Shown here: positions 43,388 through 55,944 of the stretch, one piece after another
Numbering within the stretch: the first letter of the stretch is position 1
Layout of the letters: each line of letters opens with the position of its first letter
Position numbers and translations under genes: made by a program
Notes under the pieces: generated by a model
The model's database searches: none
The model's input: only the letters and a program-made list of their open reading frames with translations
What the model was told of the DNA's origin: nothing
Assembly: GCA_948567375.1 (NCBI GenBank)
Contig: OX419755.1
Span: forward strand, 3,415,001 to 3,479,000
DNA: 64,000 bases
Reading direction: 5' to 3'
Source: Lunularia cruciata
Taxonomy: Eukaryota > Streptophyta > Marchantiopsida > Lunulariales > Lunulariaceae

Positions 43388-45628
43388 TTTTCTCAGCCAA
43401 TTCTTCGCGTAAAGTTATAGTGAAAAGAAAAAAAGGATGGATCATCAACTCCTCTTCCGATCACTCTCATTGAATCCTCGCTCTGATCACAATTGACTCA
43501 GAAAGGTCGAAACAAAGTCGATCCAATTGTACCCAATTGCGTAAGCAGCAGCGGTGGAGAGCCGTGGCGTGCAACACGCACACACTACACTTCTCCTTCT
43601 CGATGCCGCTATATCTAGCGTCACTGGTAACGTTTTACCCACGGTTTACTTTGGCGCCTGGTGCTACTCTGCTTGGGAACCAGCCATTAATCTCTAAACC
43701 GGGAGAGCTAGTTTACATCCAAACTCTCAAGATCAAGGACCAATGAGCTTTCAGATGAGAGCTCAAGTCGAATCTTAGCTGAATGTCGTCGATTCCCGGC
43801 TCTTCTAAGTATAGGAGCCCTCTTTCATTGGAGAGTGCTTGAGAAACGCCGACGTAAGTGGAGGGGTTCTGCAGCAAGTTGAGTTCTCGGGTCCTGCGAC
43901 ACGAGGACTTGCGAATTAAAATCAGTCTTCGCCTTTTCTCCAAGTCAAGAAATTCTTACGCAGGGAGCGTACCTTAGTTCACAAGGTTTGGCAGGAACGA
44001 TAGCGACAGGTACAGTCGTACGTTATCGCGAGAGGAAGCAAGGGAGTAGAAGGTACGCTATTTTTGCGGTACTCACTAACAAGATAAAGTTCCAGAACGC
44101 CAACTTAACGCTACAGATAGGGGAAGACTTGCTTCCTTTGTTGGCCCCTATGTATACAGTAAGGGTCATGTTAAAACATGTAACTACGATAACGATATTA
44201 TAATATCTTATTAGAACCCGGTTAACAAAGAACCAACCAAAACTTAGGTTTGTCATAATCAAAGTACATAGAGTTATATTTCATTTCTTATGACTTACTT
44301 CTAGTCTGATTTCCAGGCCAACCAAAGTATCTCTTTCAAGGTCTATTGGGAGTCTTCTACGGTAAGAGCAGTAATAGGAGAAGGAGCAGATCTTCATGTG
44401 AAAAGAATCTAATGACAACCCCTCAAATGTCAATCTCAGATGACATGGTTTGGTTTCTTCTCAGGACACTACCACATAAATCTACTTAGAGCCCTTAAAG
44501 TCTTAGGCTTTGCATCTCGTTCGTAGCCTGAGTAATGATCGTCTGTGGATCTGCTTGTTGGAAATGTGGGACTGTAACTCAATTCCTTAGACATGACACA
44601 GTTCCTCGATGAAGCATTCCAAAGCTTAGTTCGTTCATCCCCAAGCAGACTGGAATGAGTAATAATGAACTTGAGCATGGAAGGAGTAAGTATTCGCACG
44701 CTCTCCTGCAACGCTCTGTTGTGGATATCCTAGATCGGATCAGGAACGCTTGAAACTTATACGGACTCGAATCAGTATGTCGATGACAGAGAGCACCGAT
44801 CCAGGTTGTTTACCCCCAAGAGCAACAATGTTTTGAACGCTTACGTGTGTTTTTAGATCATACACACGGAAGAATCATGTGCAATTAAGAAACACGACTG
44901 ACTGAAAGAATCTGAACACGATAAAGAAGAGGGCCTTGGAGACTCTGAGAGTCTGCATTCCCGAAAATTAGTATACTGCTCTTCGTTGCTGAGTAAAAGG
45001 TTTCTGCAGAATTTGCTCCGCATCAATCACCCGGTGTGATAAGGAGTTGATATCTTTGATGGTCCTCGATTGACGTGGATACTTTCTGAACCGATTCTTG
45101 TTGCTGCCGTGAGGTAGTTTCAAGAATCCGGAATTCTCGTTAAAATTGGAGCAGTTGCAAACTGCGTTACGTTGAGGTGATGCTTCTGAGCCGTAACACC
45201 ACTAGAGCAGTCCCATTCGAGCCTCTGCACTTTTGAAGTGGTTGTAGTTCTGATTTGCTTAAGGTTCAAGTGGAAAATTTCTACCGATCGACAATAAGCG
45301 TGTACTGAGCTTGTGACTTCCAGTGACAAAAATTCACACAGTGAAGGGGAGAAACACATCCGCTTCTATACTGAAGTGAGGTTTATGAGAAACTCCAAGA
45401 CATATAGACACGCCAATACTTTGTGAGAGGGTTCTGCTGTTTCATCCTCAGATCTGAAGGTTTGCTCAGGCTTGAAGGATTTCCATGTCAGATAAACTTT
45501 TCTTTCCATATCTACTGAACTTTGATGAATATCAATCAGTCAATGCTATATAGTGGTGGGCTTTCTCAGGAAAAAGTAGCTAATATTTTCCGTAAACTGC
45601 AAGTAGTTATGTGAAGTAGCGGAAGGAA
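43388..45628. other. Intergenic region between PEX11A and the PC-esterase gene
   Basis: The two genes are divergent, so both promoters should lie here. Short frames exist (for example minus-strand 44469-44711) but show no known domain. No TATA box or operator could be assigned with confidence. Confidence 0.45.
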
Positions 45629-47356
45629 ATGGAGGATCAGACGGTGGTTAATGTCCATCACAAGCCGGTTGTAAGTTGTTTACAGGTAGAACACGAGCTG
45701 AAGAGAAGTAAAAAACAAGGAAGAGACGAATCGGCTGTAGCTGGTTCAGCGGCCTTACTATCAGTGTTTGTCTTCGTGTTGCTGCTGATGCAATGGAATG
45801 TGTGGCCAAAATCAGGAACACAGAAAGACATTCTGAAAAGAACTTTTCCTGGTGAGGTCCCGCGACGGTCTCAAGGACCCGTAAACAGAAACGAAACAAG
45901 TTCCATTCTCGCTCTGCTCTCGGAGAACGGAACCAAATCTTGCCATAACGAGCACACTAACTACACTTCGATTTCTGGCCTCGACTTCCGGGGAAATGGT
46001 GAGCCTCCTCCTCTAAGTACAGACACCGTTCACAAATTGGTTATGGTATCACACACTGCAGACGGAAGGAGTAAGTGCTCTGGAGGTGATTTCTACGAGA
46101 TAGAGTTACGAAGCGAGAGGTGGCAGTCTCGTCCTCCAGTGGACGATTTTGGCGATGGATCCTATGGAGTCACTCTCTTCGTGGACTCTGCATTCGAAGG
46201 GCTGTACAATTTTTCAGCCACTCTATTATTTGATTGCTTTCATGGACTAGAGTTTATGGACCGCCCCTGGGACATCAGGATACAAACTGTACATTTTCAG
46301 ATCTCGTTTTACAACAGAGCTCAGGGTAAAAGGGCGAAGCATATACAGACCTCGCTTGCGGAGCAGACCTGCAGGGCTGAAAGCGACGACTTTCAAAGGA
46401 AGGAGTGGCAAGGCAAATGGACGAGAAGTTGGGTGAATGACTCTTGTTCTGCTGATGCAGATGGAAGATTTGCCACTTGCGTGCCCCTGGATCACGAGCA
46501 ATGCTCGGCCCCATGCTGCTCTGGCAGGGTATCGAGACTAGAGAGTAACTCATGGGTGTACTCTGCCCACTGTGGTTTCCACATATTTGAGGCTCAAGAA
46601 GCATGGGATTGTCTGAGCGGGAAGTGGTTGCTTTTCTGGGGCGATTCAAACTTCCAGGACACGATACGAAATCTGATGCTCTTTGTGTTAGGTGTGCCCG
46701 TGCCATACTGGAGCACATTGCCAGCTTTTCAGCTCCCACGACAATTCGAGGAATGGTTTGTGAACCCAAACCGACCGGATCAGGCTCTTCATGTTAGCAT
46801 GATCTTCAATGGTCACTATGAAGTCTACGATGGGGACCTGGGTTTGGATTCTTTACAAGATCCGCAGTATAGGGAGTGGATTACCAGGCATTTCACGGGG
46901 ACAGAAGCTACACCGGATACAGTGATTATGAACTCAGGCCTTCATGATGGCAACCATTTCAAGACGGTAGGTAGCTTTGTGGAGGCTGTAGATAGAGCAA
47001 TTTCTTTCTGGAAGGAGCTCTTGAACGGGCTTCCTGCGGACAAACACAGACAACTCATATACAGGACGACAGTGGCGCCAGCAGGGGAGTCGAGGGGCAT
47101 GCAGTCCAATCCCCACAAAATGGAAATATACAACAAGATATTGGTGGAGAGGCTCCAAGCAGCCATACCATCGACCCAGATTGTGGACGCCTTTGACCTC
47201 ACTTTCCCCTTCCACTATGACAACAACTACAGTGATGGTGGACATTATGGAAGAGCCCCAAATGTCGATAAGTGGCCGTGGTTCGGGAGACCTCACCACT
47301 ACTTCGTGGATCTGATGTTAGTCCATATGTTACTGAACGCTATATGCCCCACTTAA
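45629..47356 (+). CDS. Membrane-anchored PC-esterase / NXPE-like protein
   Basis: A single-exon frame of 575 residues. A cytosolic N-terminus with basic residues is followed by one membrane segment at about 36-56 (AVAGSAALLSVFVFVLLL), giving a type II topology. Residues about 130-225 look like an Ig/filamin-type domain (VSHTADGRSKCSGGDFYEI, DDFGDGSYGVTLFVDSAFEG), as in NXPE proteins. The C-terminal SGNH/PC-esterase domain has WLLFWGDSNFQDTIRNL (GDS near 337), VIMNSGLHDGNHF and YSDGGHYG (D-x-x-H near 536-539). In plants the related TBL proteins O-acetylate cell-wall glycans in the Golgi; the Ig-plus-esterase layout is closer to NXPE. The exact substrate is unknown. Conserved Cys pairs (WVYSAHCGF, EAWDCL) fit a luminal location. 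Confidence 0.8.
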   Translation: MEDQTVVNVHHKPVVSCLQVEHELKRSKKQGRDESAVAGSAALLSVFVFVLLLMQWNVWPKSGTQKDILKRTFPGEVPRRSQGPVNRNETSSILALLSENGTKSCHNEHTNYTSISGLDFRGNGEPPPLSTDTVHKLVMVSHTADGRSKCSGGDFYEIELRSERWQSRPPVDDFGDGSYGVTLFVDSAFEGLYNFSATLLFDCFHGLEFMDRPWDIRIQTVHFQISFYNRAQGKRAKHIQTSLAEQTCRAESDDFQRKEWQGKWTRSWVNDSCSADADGRFATCVPLDHEQCSAPCCSGRVSRLESNSWVYSAHCGFHIFEAQEAWDCLSGKWLLFWGDSNFQDTIRNLMLFVLGVPVPYWSTLPAFQLPRQFEEWFVNPNRPDQALHVSMIFNGHYEVYDGDLGLDSLQDPQYREWITRHFTGTEATPDTVIMNSGLHDGNHFKTVGSFVEAVDRAISFWKELLNGLPADKHRQLIYRTTVAPAGESRGMQSNPHKMEIYNKILVERLQAAIPSTQIVDAFDLTFPFHYDNNYSDGGHYGRAPNVDKWPWFGRPHHYFVDLMLVHMLLNAICPT

Positions 47357-47862
47357 GGCATTTCTAATACTTTTCTGTCTATCCCATGAATGTGCAGGCC
47401 CTGTTCAACGGCCTGGGTTGACGTCGAGTTACAATGTTGATAACAGTTTTTACAGCAACGGCGGTAAACACTGGTGCAAAGGGCAAGGGTGGTACTCAGA
47501 GGGTATATCCATTAAAGATGGACAAGATGCACAAAATTATACATGTTAGAACAGAGTAGTCAACCAGCAGTGCCGAGAGTCTGGACTTAACTTGCAAACT
47601 AAAGGATCGGAGGTTGAGGTTGGGCTGTAACTTTACTACACCGTTCAAGCGTTAATACGATCTTCAGAATTAATACAAAAGAGACGGAGTGATAAGCGAG
47701 CTGCCTCAATATGGGCAATGGACCGTACCTAGGTGAAGCAGACCGGCTATGTCAATACTGGCTCTTCCGTACTGAACGATCTGTTGGCTCCGTGAATCAC
47801 TGGTTCTATTTGAGCGAACATGCTCCCTTGGTCTTTTGACGGTCAAAAGGCACCGTAAGCTC
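47357..47862. other. 3' region of the PC-esterase gene, no further gene
   Basis: Probably includes the 3' UTR. No coding signal recognised. Confidence 0.4.
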
Positions 47863-47990
47863 ATATTGTTGGGAATCTTTGGCCTTGTGCTCAGGGATAT
47901 ACGCGACTTGAATTCAGGAACCAAATATTGTTGGGAATCTTTGGCCTTGTGCTTGGGGATATACGCGACTTGAATTCAGGAACCAAATAT
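47863..47990. repeat. 62-bp tandem duplication
   Basis: Two adjacent copies, starting at 47863 and 47925 (atattgttgggaatctttgg and on to gaattcaggaaccaa), with about two differences. Recent local duplication. Confidence 0.92.
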
Positions 47991-49043
47991 CTGCCTGGAG
48001 TGGTCCGTTAACACGTCGGCTAGATGTGACCTAGAAAATAAATAGATATTCGTCCTAATATAACAAAGCCTATAAGCTACGGATCTAGCCAAAATCAACA
48101 AGTCTGCGCCATGATATACAACGAAGGTTGCTCTCCGAAATTCAATATTGGACAGCACTGCGATAGAAAGTCCTGTGAATATCGGGCCCCCAGTGATCAT
48201 TTCCACAATTGAAAGGACTTGCAGCTGCCACACATTCAACAGTAAATTACACCACATCAATCTTGCTGCTATTCCGGGTCACCAGCCCGGAACTCACCAA
48301 GATCTTCTACCGGCGTGTCATCAACCACCGGGGTAGATTGTCCGTAACCCAAGAAGACACGACTTTTTTTCACGAAGTTCAACATATCTTTCCGCAGATT
48401 CTTCTGATCACAAGGAAAAATCAGCACACTTGCGTTGTTAGAAATGACCACTGACAATTCCGGACGCATGGATTGAGCTTTGGAGTAGGAAGGACGTGGA
48501 CATAGGACGATTTCGGGAAAGCTTGGGAGTAACATATCAAAGATGGTCAATTTATTAAATTTGTAGCTTCAACTCATTGTTTACGATGAATAAACGTACT
48601 CTTTAACGGTTGGAAGCATATGGTGATTGCTGCCCAGCTCCGAGAACAGAAACATCAAAATTCCTCATCTAAATATAGAATAACATAATTGACATTGTGG
48701 GCCTAAAATCAGGATCCTAGCTTGCAGGTTATGAAGAATAACACGACCCACCTAGGGAGGCTCAACTCTCACCAAACGGCGTAAGAAAAATGAACTGGCT
48801 AAGAAAGGGCTTCATTTAGCCCCACTCGTATCTACTACAGTAGTCTATATGATATCAGGAGCACAAGTCTCCCCCATGTACAATGGGGCTCTCCTTATTC
48901 TTTGGAGAACCCATCTACCATCATCGATAACGTTCCCATCTGTACTTTGTTTTCCCTTTGCAAAACTTTGGCAGCTACTCACACACGGACTCCAGAACAA
49001 TGTTTCAGATATACTATGACGGGACATTTTCTTAGCTAATAAA
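47991..49043. other. Intergenic DNA, no gene seen
   Basis: Only short frames. The part nearest 49043 is the likely 3' UTR of the minus-strand coiled-coil gene. Confidence 0.4.
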
Positions 49044-51636
49044 TTAATCGTAAGAGCTATCAGTGGTAGGCACTCTGAAGTCAACAACCTTCTCAGTCGT
49101 TTCAGAGAGAGCTTGATCTCCGGAAGAGAATGCAGATTCCTTACTCAAACTCTTGAGCTGCTCCCAAGGAACGTAGTGGTATACAACTGCAGCAGAAATA
49201 CCGAAGCACACGGCCGCACCCAAACCCAATACTGCAAAACGCTGCCTCCGTTGTCTCCTTCGTCTGCTCTGCCGTGCTATTTCTGTACACCAAAAGAAGG
49301 GTCAACAACCATCTGCATATCCCACTTGCACAAGATAACCGTTTGCAACACGAGTGGAGCTATAGACAAGAAGTGAACCATAATTTGGTTTCCGGTGTTG
49401 CTATTAAAAAGGACTAACAAGCGAGACCTCGCAGACCTCAAGGGCCCGATTAGTAGTAGCCTTACCAATCGCTTCTTGATTCCTCTGTGACATCTCATGG
49501 TTCACGGTCTCATAATACTGCAGCTTGTCCTTTAGTCTCGCGATTTCCTTGCTCTTTTCTGCAAGTACAGTTTGCAGCTCTGCTTCAGCTTCTGCCCTCA
49601 CTGCTCCCCTTGCTACCGCACCAGCTATGGATCTAGCCACCATAAGTCTCTGGTCCTCGCTATTTGAGATCCCCATCTCATTCTCATGCTGTCCTAATTT
49701 TGTAGCATCAGAATGTGGAAGAGAAATCCCTGCCGCGGAAAGCATTTGTGCCATACCATCTCGTTGTTGCTGCAACGCTTCTAAAGCCTCCTCTGCTTTC
49801 ATGCGCCTCTTGATCTCCTCCTTCAGCTGCGAGGCAATGTTCGGATCTGGGTCACCTCTAGAACTTGGTCCAGGTTTACTTGGCGTGTTTCTGAAAGCTT
49901 CATCATCACTTGAATCTTCTGCGTCACGTTAAACCACCAAAGGCAAGATTTCAATGGGTAGGCTTGAATACGGACACAACAGGACAAAATTCACCATGTG
50001 AAAAAGTGTAACTGTCAACATCCCACTGCTCTTAAATATAGTCCCAACATCACAAAAGCCAACAAGAAAGTAGACTTTTAAGCTGAATCAGTAGAAAATC
50101 AACCTCCACCGTTGGAAGTTCTGAAGATCACCATACTATAACCTACCACGATATGGCAGATATTGGTGGTTCCAGTACATAGTTGGCAACCTAAAATTTG
50201 GGCTCATATCACAACTTGAAGGATGTTTGGTCCTCCATGCTGTCCACACGACTACAGCTACCTATTGGAGCTAAAGAGTGTCAACTTTGTGATAACGAAG
50301 GACGTTGTCATTCTTGTTCACCAGAAAATGGACTATTCTGAAAATAAGTGATAATGGAATTCTAAGATTGACCTCCATGCAACAAATACTACTAGTGGTA
50401 TACTGGTTCAGTTCTCCTGCGCTCTTAGGAGCCTCATTCTAATGATCCATACCGTCAATAACTAGGGGTGAAGGGACAACGGTGTTCGTATGGACAGACT
50501 GACCAGGTTTAGAACTCTTCGCATTCGATGTTCATAGGAGGAAACAAAAGAAAAAGTTTACTCAACAGCTGTCTAGTCCCGAACTACCTACCAAGTCTTG
50601 CTAACAAAAGCTTACAAGGGAAAGGGTCATGCGATTAGTTTCTCGAGAGACTAGGACAGCCAAACAATGGAGGTAATCAGGCAGAGTGTTATGATATGGT
50701 AATCCCTGCTAGTGTATAGAGTTATCCGACAACCGGGAGTAACCTGGAGAAAATCTTAAATCATCCGACAACCTTGTTCCAAGAGATTTATAGAGAAAGT
50801 TAAACCACAGTTCCATCAGGAGGAGCTGAACAATTACCAGAAAGCGGAGCGTCTGGAGCATCATACCACTCTTCGGTGGTTGAGGAACTGGTCTCACTAG
50901 GGGGAACGAGTGGAAATCTAGCACTAGTGCTCGCATTGCCCCAATCAATCTTAGCCCGCTCCTGGGCAGAAGTGCCCAGCTCCAACCTGTCGTCCAATTT
51001 CTGCTTCCCGCGATGATCGTCTAACCTGGAGTTGATGTCTCTTTTCTCCCAACCTACTCTTTTTCCTTTCGGCTTCTCTTCCGTTGCAATCAATCTACTT
51101 TGGCGAGAATTCTCCTCTGAACTTTTTTTTTTAGTCATGGAATTGTCTTCTCTGTCTCCACCCGTACTCTTGCTCTGCAACTCTCTGGTCAGGCTACTTT
51201 GAGGGGACTGGCCCTCCTGTCCCTGCTTTCCTCCGAGTCCGTTCAAGGATCGATTACCTAGCAATATGTTCTCTTTCCCAGGTCTCAGGACCAGCTCCTG
51301 AGATTCCGATGGCCGGCTGCCAGAAATCTTTTCTGAAACATGGAAACCATTTTGCTGAGAGGCCCGCTTAGAGTCCAAACCGTTCGGTACGCGCCTTTTA
51401 TGATTGACAACATAAGGAGAAGGAGAAAAGTCCGTTGGAGACGGCGAACCTGGCCGTGGAGATAAAGGAGTAGAAGTAGTCGAAGAATAAGGATACGCGA
51501 CATACAGAGGCCTTCTTTCCCCGTAAGTGTTCAAATTCTGCTTCTCCATAGAAGAAGTCGTTTGCGATGATGATGAAGAGGACCTCCGATCAGACTCGAT
51601 GAGCCTGTCCAATGCTGTGATTGAGAATACAGACAT
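49044..51636 (-). CDS. Coiled-coil protein with C-terminal membrane segment, three exons
   Basis: Exon 1 is 51636-50838, exon 2 49918-49466, exon 3 49282-49044. Donors gtaatt and gtaagg and acceptors gcag and acag keep one phase-1 frame, giving 496 residues. The N-terminus MSVFSITALDRLIESD is followed by a long disordered Ser/Pro/Lys-rich part ending in EEWYDAPDAPL. Exon 2 opens with an acidic EDSSDDEAF and forms a coiled coil (KEEIKRRMKAEEALEALQQQ; AEAELQTVLAEKSKEIARLK). Exon 3 has a basic run (RQSRRRRQRRQR), then a membrane segment (AVLGLGAAVCFGISAAVVY) and a short tail. The pattern fits an uncharacterised plant protein family with an EWYDA-type motif; function unknown. A tail-anchor-like topology is inferred. 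Confidence 0.75.
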
Positions 51637-52950
51637 TTCTCCGATTTCTCCAACGCTCTAGACGCTGTACAATTACCTAGTCCACCCGCTTTGCCTCAAG
51701 TTTGCAACCGATCCCTCCCTCCCTCTCTCTCTCTCCCTCAGCAAAACCACTTCTGACGTAATTCCCCGCCACAAAATTCTGCTTCTTCTTTTCCCTACTA
51801 CAGGTCCGCCACGACGAGCAAAACTGTCACAGACGTCGTCTCCGACATAGCATTAGGGGTGATCGTCTCCGATGTCCAATACGGACGGTCGCCGAAATGG
51901 AAAGGGCGAAGCAAAGTGTCCTCTCTAAGCCAAAGAAGCACGCACTCAATCCCGAAGCTCTATACCCCACAAGAGTCGACTCGGCCCTGCCCTGCCCTGC
52001 TCTTCCTTCCTTCGTACCTTTTCCCCGCGGCAATCATGCGTTGGATCCCTTCCCGTCTCTTGTCCTCAATCATGCACGCGCCTTCGGGCCGGATGGTTTC
52101 CCATCACCACAGTTTCTCCTCCTCCTCCTCCTCCTCCTCCTCCTCCCTCTCCTTTCGTCGTTCGCCTCCTCCCTTCGCCGACTACCTCCAGTACCACTAC
52201 TATCACTACCACTGCTCCTGCCGCTATCTCGATCAATCTCAATCCTTCTACGAGCAAGCAACAATCAGCAGGAGCAGCAACACCTGCTGCACGGATTCCT
52301 TGCACTTCCACTGCTCTCTCCGGAGAAAAGCAAACCCTCAACGACTGACGAAAAGAGCACCGAAAACAAAGAAAACAGAACCGTAAATACACGCGCGGGC
52401 CGCAGCAGCACGGCAACAACGAGGAGAGGAGAGGCCGCCTTCTTCGCCAGGAGAAGACGATGACGACAACAGAAGTCTTCAGGTCAGATCGGGCCGCCCC
52501 CACGCTCCACTGAGCAGTTAGGTATCGTTCGTTCGTTCTCGGGCGTCGCCGACACCTTCAACTGTTCTGCCTCGCCTCGAACTCTCTCTCCGTCCGCTCA
52601 GTCTTCGGGAAGCGCCTTTTTCTTCAATAAAAACGACCTCTTTTGAAGTTTTCAATTCGGGCTGATTTGTTCTCTGCCGAATCTTTTCCTCCGCTCTCCT
52701 CCACCGCTCCTCGGTCATGCTCCCCACTGACCGACCTGACCGCGCCGAGATTTCTTCACCCTTGCCCGGTTTCAAGCGTCTTATGACCTTTTACCACTCG
52801 AGTTTCCCGGGGGATCCACAGCCTTGGCTTGAAGAAGAACGTCGAGTCAGGGCTAGAGGACCATCCTTTCTAGAGTATAGCAATATTTGGCAATTAGACA
52901 TAAGTACATGCACAACAGGACGCGTTAAATATCAGAAACTCTGTTATCTG
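51637..52950. other. GC-richer upstream region with low-complexity DNA
   Basis: Upstream of the minus-strand coiled-coil gene. CT-rich leader (ccctctctctctctccctc near 51720) and long but compositionally biased frames on both strands (51859-52503). These encode Ser, Leu or Gly runs from a (tcc)n tract and are not supported as genes. Probably promoter and 5' UTR. Confidence 0.5.
52106..52147. repeat. (TCC)n microsatellite
   Basis: About 14 units of tcc/ctc. It creates Ser, Leu or Gly homopolymers in overlapping frames. Confidence 0.9.
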
Positions 52951-53032
52951 TTTTTCGTCTCTCCCTTGTGCGGCTTTGATGGGGTCTTCCCATCGTTCGT
53001 TTTTTCTACGCGGTTGTCCTTTTCTCTTTTAA
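52951..53032 (+). repeat. REL-LINE 3' tail insertion
   Basis: Near-complete tail: tttttcgtctctcccttgtg, gatggggtcttcccatcg and tctacgcggttgtcc. No clear target duplication. Confidence 0.75.
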
Positions 53033-53985
53033 CGTGAATTGGCTACCTTCCCACATATTCCGTCAGTTAGAGATCAGTAATGAAGGTTGGCTTAAAGGGC
53101 GTTGAACGCGCTTCACTTTGGCGAGATTTGTGTATCTAATTTCATGTTCCGTTATGAGGTCCCTTGAGAGACTGGACTCATTTTCATTCCACGAAATTCG
53201 ACTTCCGTTTGCGGCGCTAGGTCGCTTGACCTTCTCACACAGATTTAGGCACGTAGCCTAATTAACTAAAAGTAAATGGAGATTTTCCACCAACCTACAG
53301 TAGCAGTTTAGTCGCTGGATCTGAAATCCCACAGCTCGTGTCGTTCTTCATTTGACCGCATTTGAAATACGATTAATGATTTTGAGCTAAAGTGCATTTC
53401 TGACAAACGGTAAACGAATCGGAATGAATAGTTCGAAAGTCACTGAGATCTTCGACTCCGTTGAAACATGTACCGCTCTCTCACTCCTTTTACGCTTTTT
53501 CCTGCCCAGTATTATTACCAGCTAGTGAATTCGCGGAAAAGCGCATACACTCGGAGAAGAGTATTGGTGTTCATATCCGTTGATTTCCTGCATCGACTGC
53601 TATTGTCATCCAGAAGATCTCCACCTCGGTGACTGGGTATGACGCGGTTTTTCACCTGCCGTAACAAGATTTTGAATTTCGTCGTTCTGAGATTGGTTCG
53701 TCGTGTTCCTCAGCTGTTCTAAAGCGCCAACGGTAACCACTGTGGTTAGGATGGAGGTTCTGTTGAATCCTCTGTCTTGTCTCGTTGAATCCTCTGAAGG
53801 CATGCAACACCTACAGGAACTGCCCCACTCATGTAGAACACGAAGGGATTCATGAAGATCATGGGGTTGGGTCATGTCTTGAAATCCTTTACAGAATGTC
53901 TTCTGCAGTTCCGTTCACGAATCCATTTTGTTTCTCTACCCACATATTTTAATCTCATGAACTTGAAAGCCTATGTCCTGAAACA
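53033..53985. other. Intergenic DNA, no gene seen
   Basis: A minus-strand frame at 53606-53875 has no recognisable domain. Confidence 0.35.
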
Positions 53986-53995
53986 TTCGGAGAGG

Positions 53996-54100
53996 AAAGA
54001 AAAAAGAAAGGGCGACCACGTAGAAAACACGAAGGATGGGAAGACCCCATCAAGCCGAGAGAGACAAAATAGGTTAAGAACACATGTAATGTTTAAGTTC
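53996..54100 (-). repeat. REL-LINE 3' tail insertion with 10-bp target duplication
   Basis: Minus-strand tail (gggcgaccacgtagaaaaca, ggatgggaagaccccatcaa) flanked by exact ttcggagagg at 53986-53995 and 54101-54110. Confidence 0.8.
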
Positions 54101-54110
54101 CTTCGGAGAG

Positions 54111-55565
54111 GTAAAAAACACATGTAATGTAAGTTCATTTTCAGTATCAACAGTTGAAAGGCTTGTGTTAACGGCGTGCCACGTTCAAAGCAGCTAAGCT
54201 AACTATGGCTTTTCGGCATTTCAAGAGCATTTTACGTTTTGGCTCTTGCACACTAGAGCTTATTCTCTTGACAATGTGATCGATATCAAGCAAAGGAATT
54301 GTTTGGTAGACTTTGCTTTAATATTCACTTTTGTTCTGTTGCATACCTATAGGTTATCCCAAAGTTGATAGGTTGACTAAGTAGGATTTTTGTTTCGAGT
54401 GACACCCTTGCTCCGCCTGTTGAGTTCTGACTCCTCTCTCAAGTTTCAAGTTGGAGGTCAAGAGAAAGTAACAACTCCTCGTCTAGAAATTTCTTCTGAA
54501 GGGAGAAGGAAATATCTCGCAACTATACTGTCCTTTCCTCGTTGATCCGTGACAGGTATCATGGATAGTTGAGGATATTTCTAGTGCAGTTCAACCTTTT
54601 TTATTCAGTGACTTGACAAATGGAGTTGTCCTGCAAGCAAAATTTGGGGAGATTAAACGTCGATATGTGATGCCCCGTCAAGGTTTGAGTGTGCTGTACA
54701 TCTGATTTCTCACTCGAGAGCAACACCTCACCTAGTAAAAACTTTGATATGAGTCAAGAGCTGAGAAAATACTGAAATCTGAAATCTGGAGGACAAACTT
54801 TCAATAGCTCTTAGGCGACAAGATAGGCTGCGTAACCAAAACCTTGCAGTACTTGGCATCTATACTGACCTCTTAGACTTTTCATGCAAACCTTGATTTA
54901 TTGGAATCTTTTATCAAACCCTTCACAAACCAACAACTCATAATAACCTCTGTTTCACTCATCGGATTCATGTGGAATATCATTACACGCAATAAATTCT
55001 TAATTAACAAGCGTTAAGAGTTCTTTCTTTTTTCTCGTCAGTGATGGAACCAGCTGAAGAATGTCCTATTTTCCTGCTTCACGTGGAAAAAAAAAAAATA
55101 CCCTACGTTACTGATGAAGTTTCAAGTTGAGAAGCGACTGCACACAGTCTACTCCAAGCCTGTACATTCGACACGTGGGGTGTAGAAATCGTCTCCACAG
55201 CGGAGACAAATGGGATGTATCGATTCAGGTTAGATCTACCCTTCCGATACTCAATCGACGATAGTAAACAGGGCGGAAGTGTTCAGTTGCACTGCGAGCC
55301 GTCCAATCGACGATACCTTCTTTGGCAGTTAGCAACTGCGACATACCATAGAGGTACGAAAGAAACTACAGTAAGAAGGCGTAGATATCACTTCGGTGAC
55401 TCCAAAGTTCGCTTGTAGTCGGCCGAGAAGATTCTACCACAGGCATCTTTCCATCCAGACGCGACACGTGGAGAAAACGTCACCACTTTCCTGGTCGCGG
55501 AAGTATAGAGTCATGTTACCCAACCTGGTTGGTTCTCGTCCAACGGTAGAAATAGGTCTTACTTT
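54111..55565. other. Intergenic DNA, no gene seen
   Basis: No convincing coding sequence on either strand. Confidence 0.4.
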
Positions 55566-55944
55566 CTAGGGAGAGATGCCCACCCTTATTCTCTCTCTCC
55601 TGTGGAGGAAACTCCGACTGTAGACAGAATCTTCGGCCAGGTTCTTACCATCGACCAGCATGGGACCGGAGTTAAGCCCTGGTTGAACTTGTTTCCTGGG
55701 TAGCGTCCAAACTGGACCCCGGGTTAGTACTCTTCCGTCTTCATAGGATTTGGCTCCGGAGAGCACATAAGAGTTCAGATGGATTTGCTGGGAAGATAAA
55801 GGGAAGATTTCCTGTCTCATGTAGACGCCCGGGCCCTCCCAAATCAGTGGGCACTCCAGAAATAATAGTTTGCCAGCTTAATGCGAAACGAGGACCACAT
55901 AAACGAGATAAAACTATCCCTATAGTGAAGAGGAATTTTACCAA
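55566..55944 (-). pseudogene. Possible frameshifted secreted-protein fragment, unknown family
   Basis: The first frame (55944 downwards) starts MVKFLFTIGIVLSRLCGP, which looks like a signal peptide, and reaches IISGVPTDLGGPG. A second frame then continues (MRQEIFPLSSQQIHLNSYVL, GRVLTRGPVWTLPRKQ) to a stop at 55566. Joining the two needs one frameshift near 55825. I do not recognise the family; it could also be chance. Confidence 0.25.

Noticed and set aside
44469-44711. Minus-strand gene of 80 codons between PEX11A and the PC-esterase gene
   Set aside because: No recognised motif and no splice partners found; left as intergenic.
51859-52503. Long overlapping frames on both strands upstream of the coiled-coil gene
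   Set aside because: Composition is driven by a (tcc)n tract and CT-rich DNA; no domain, and the frames exist on both strands.
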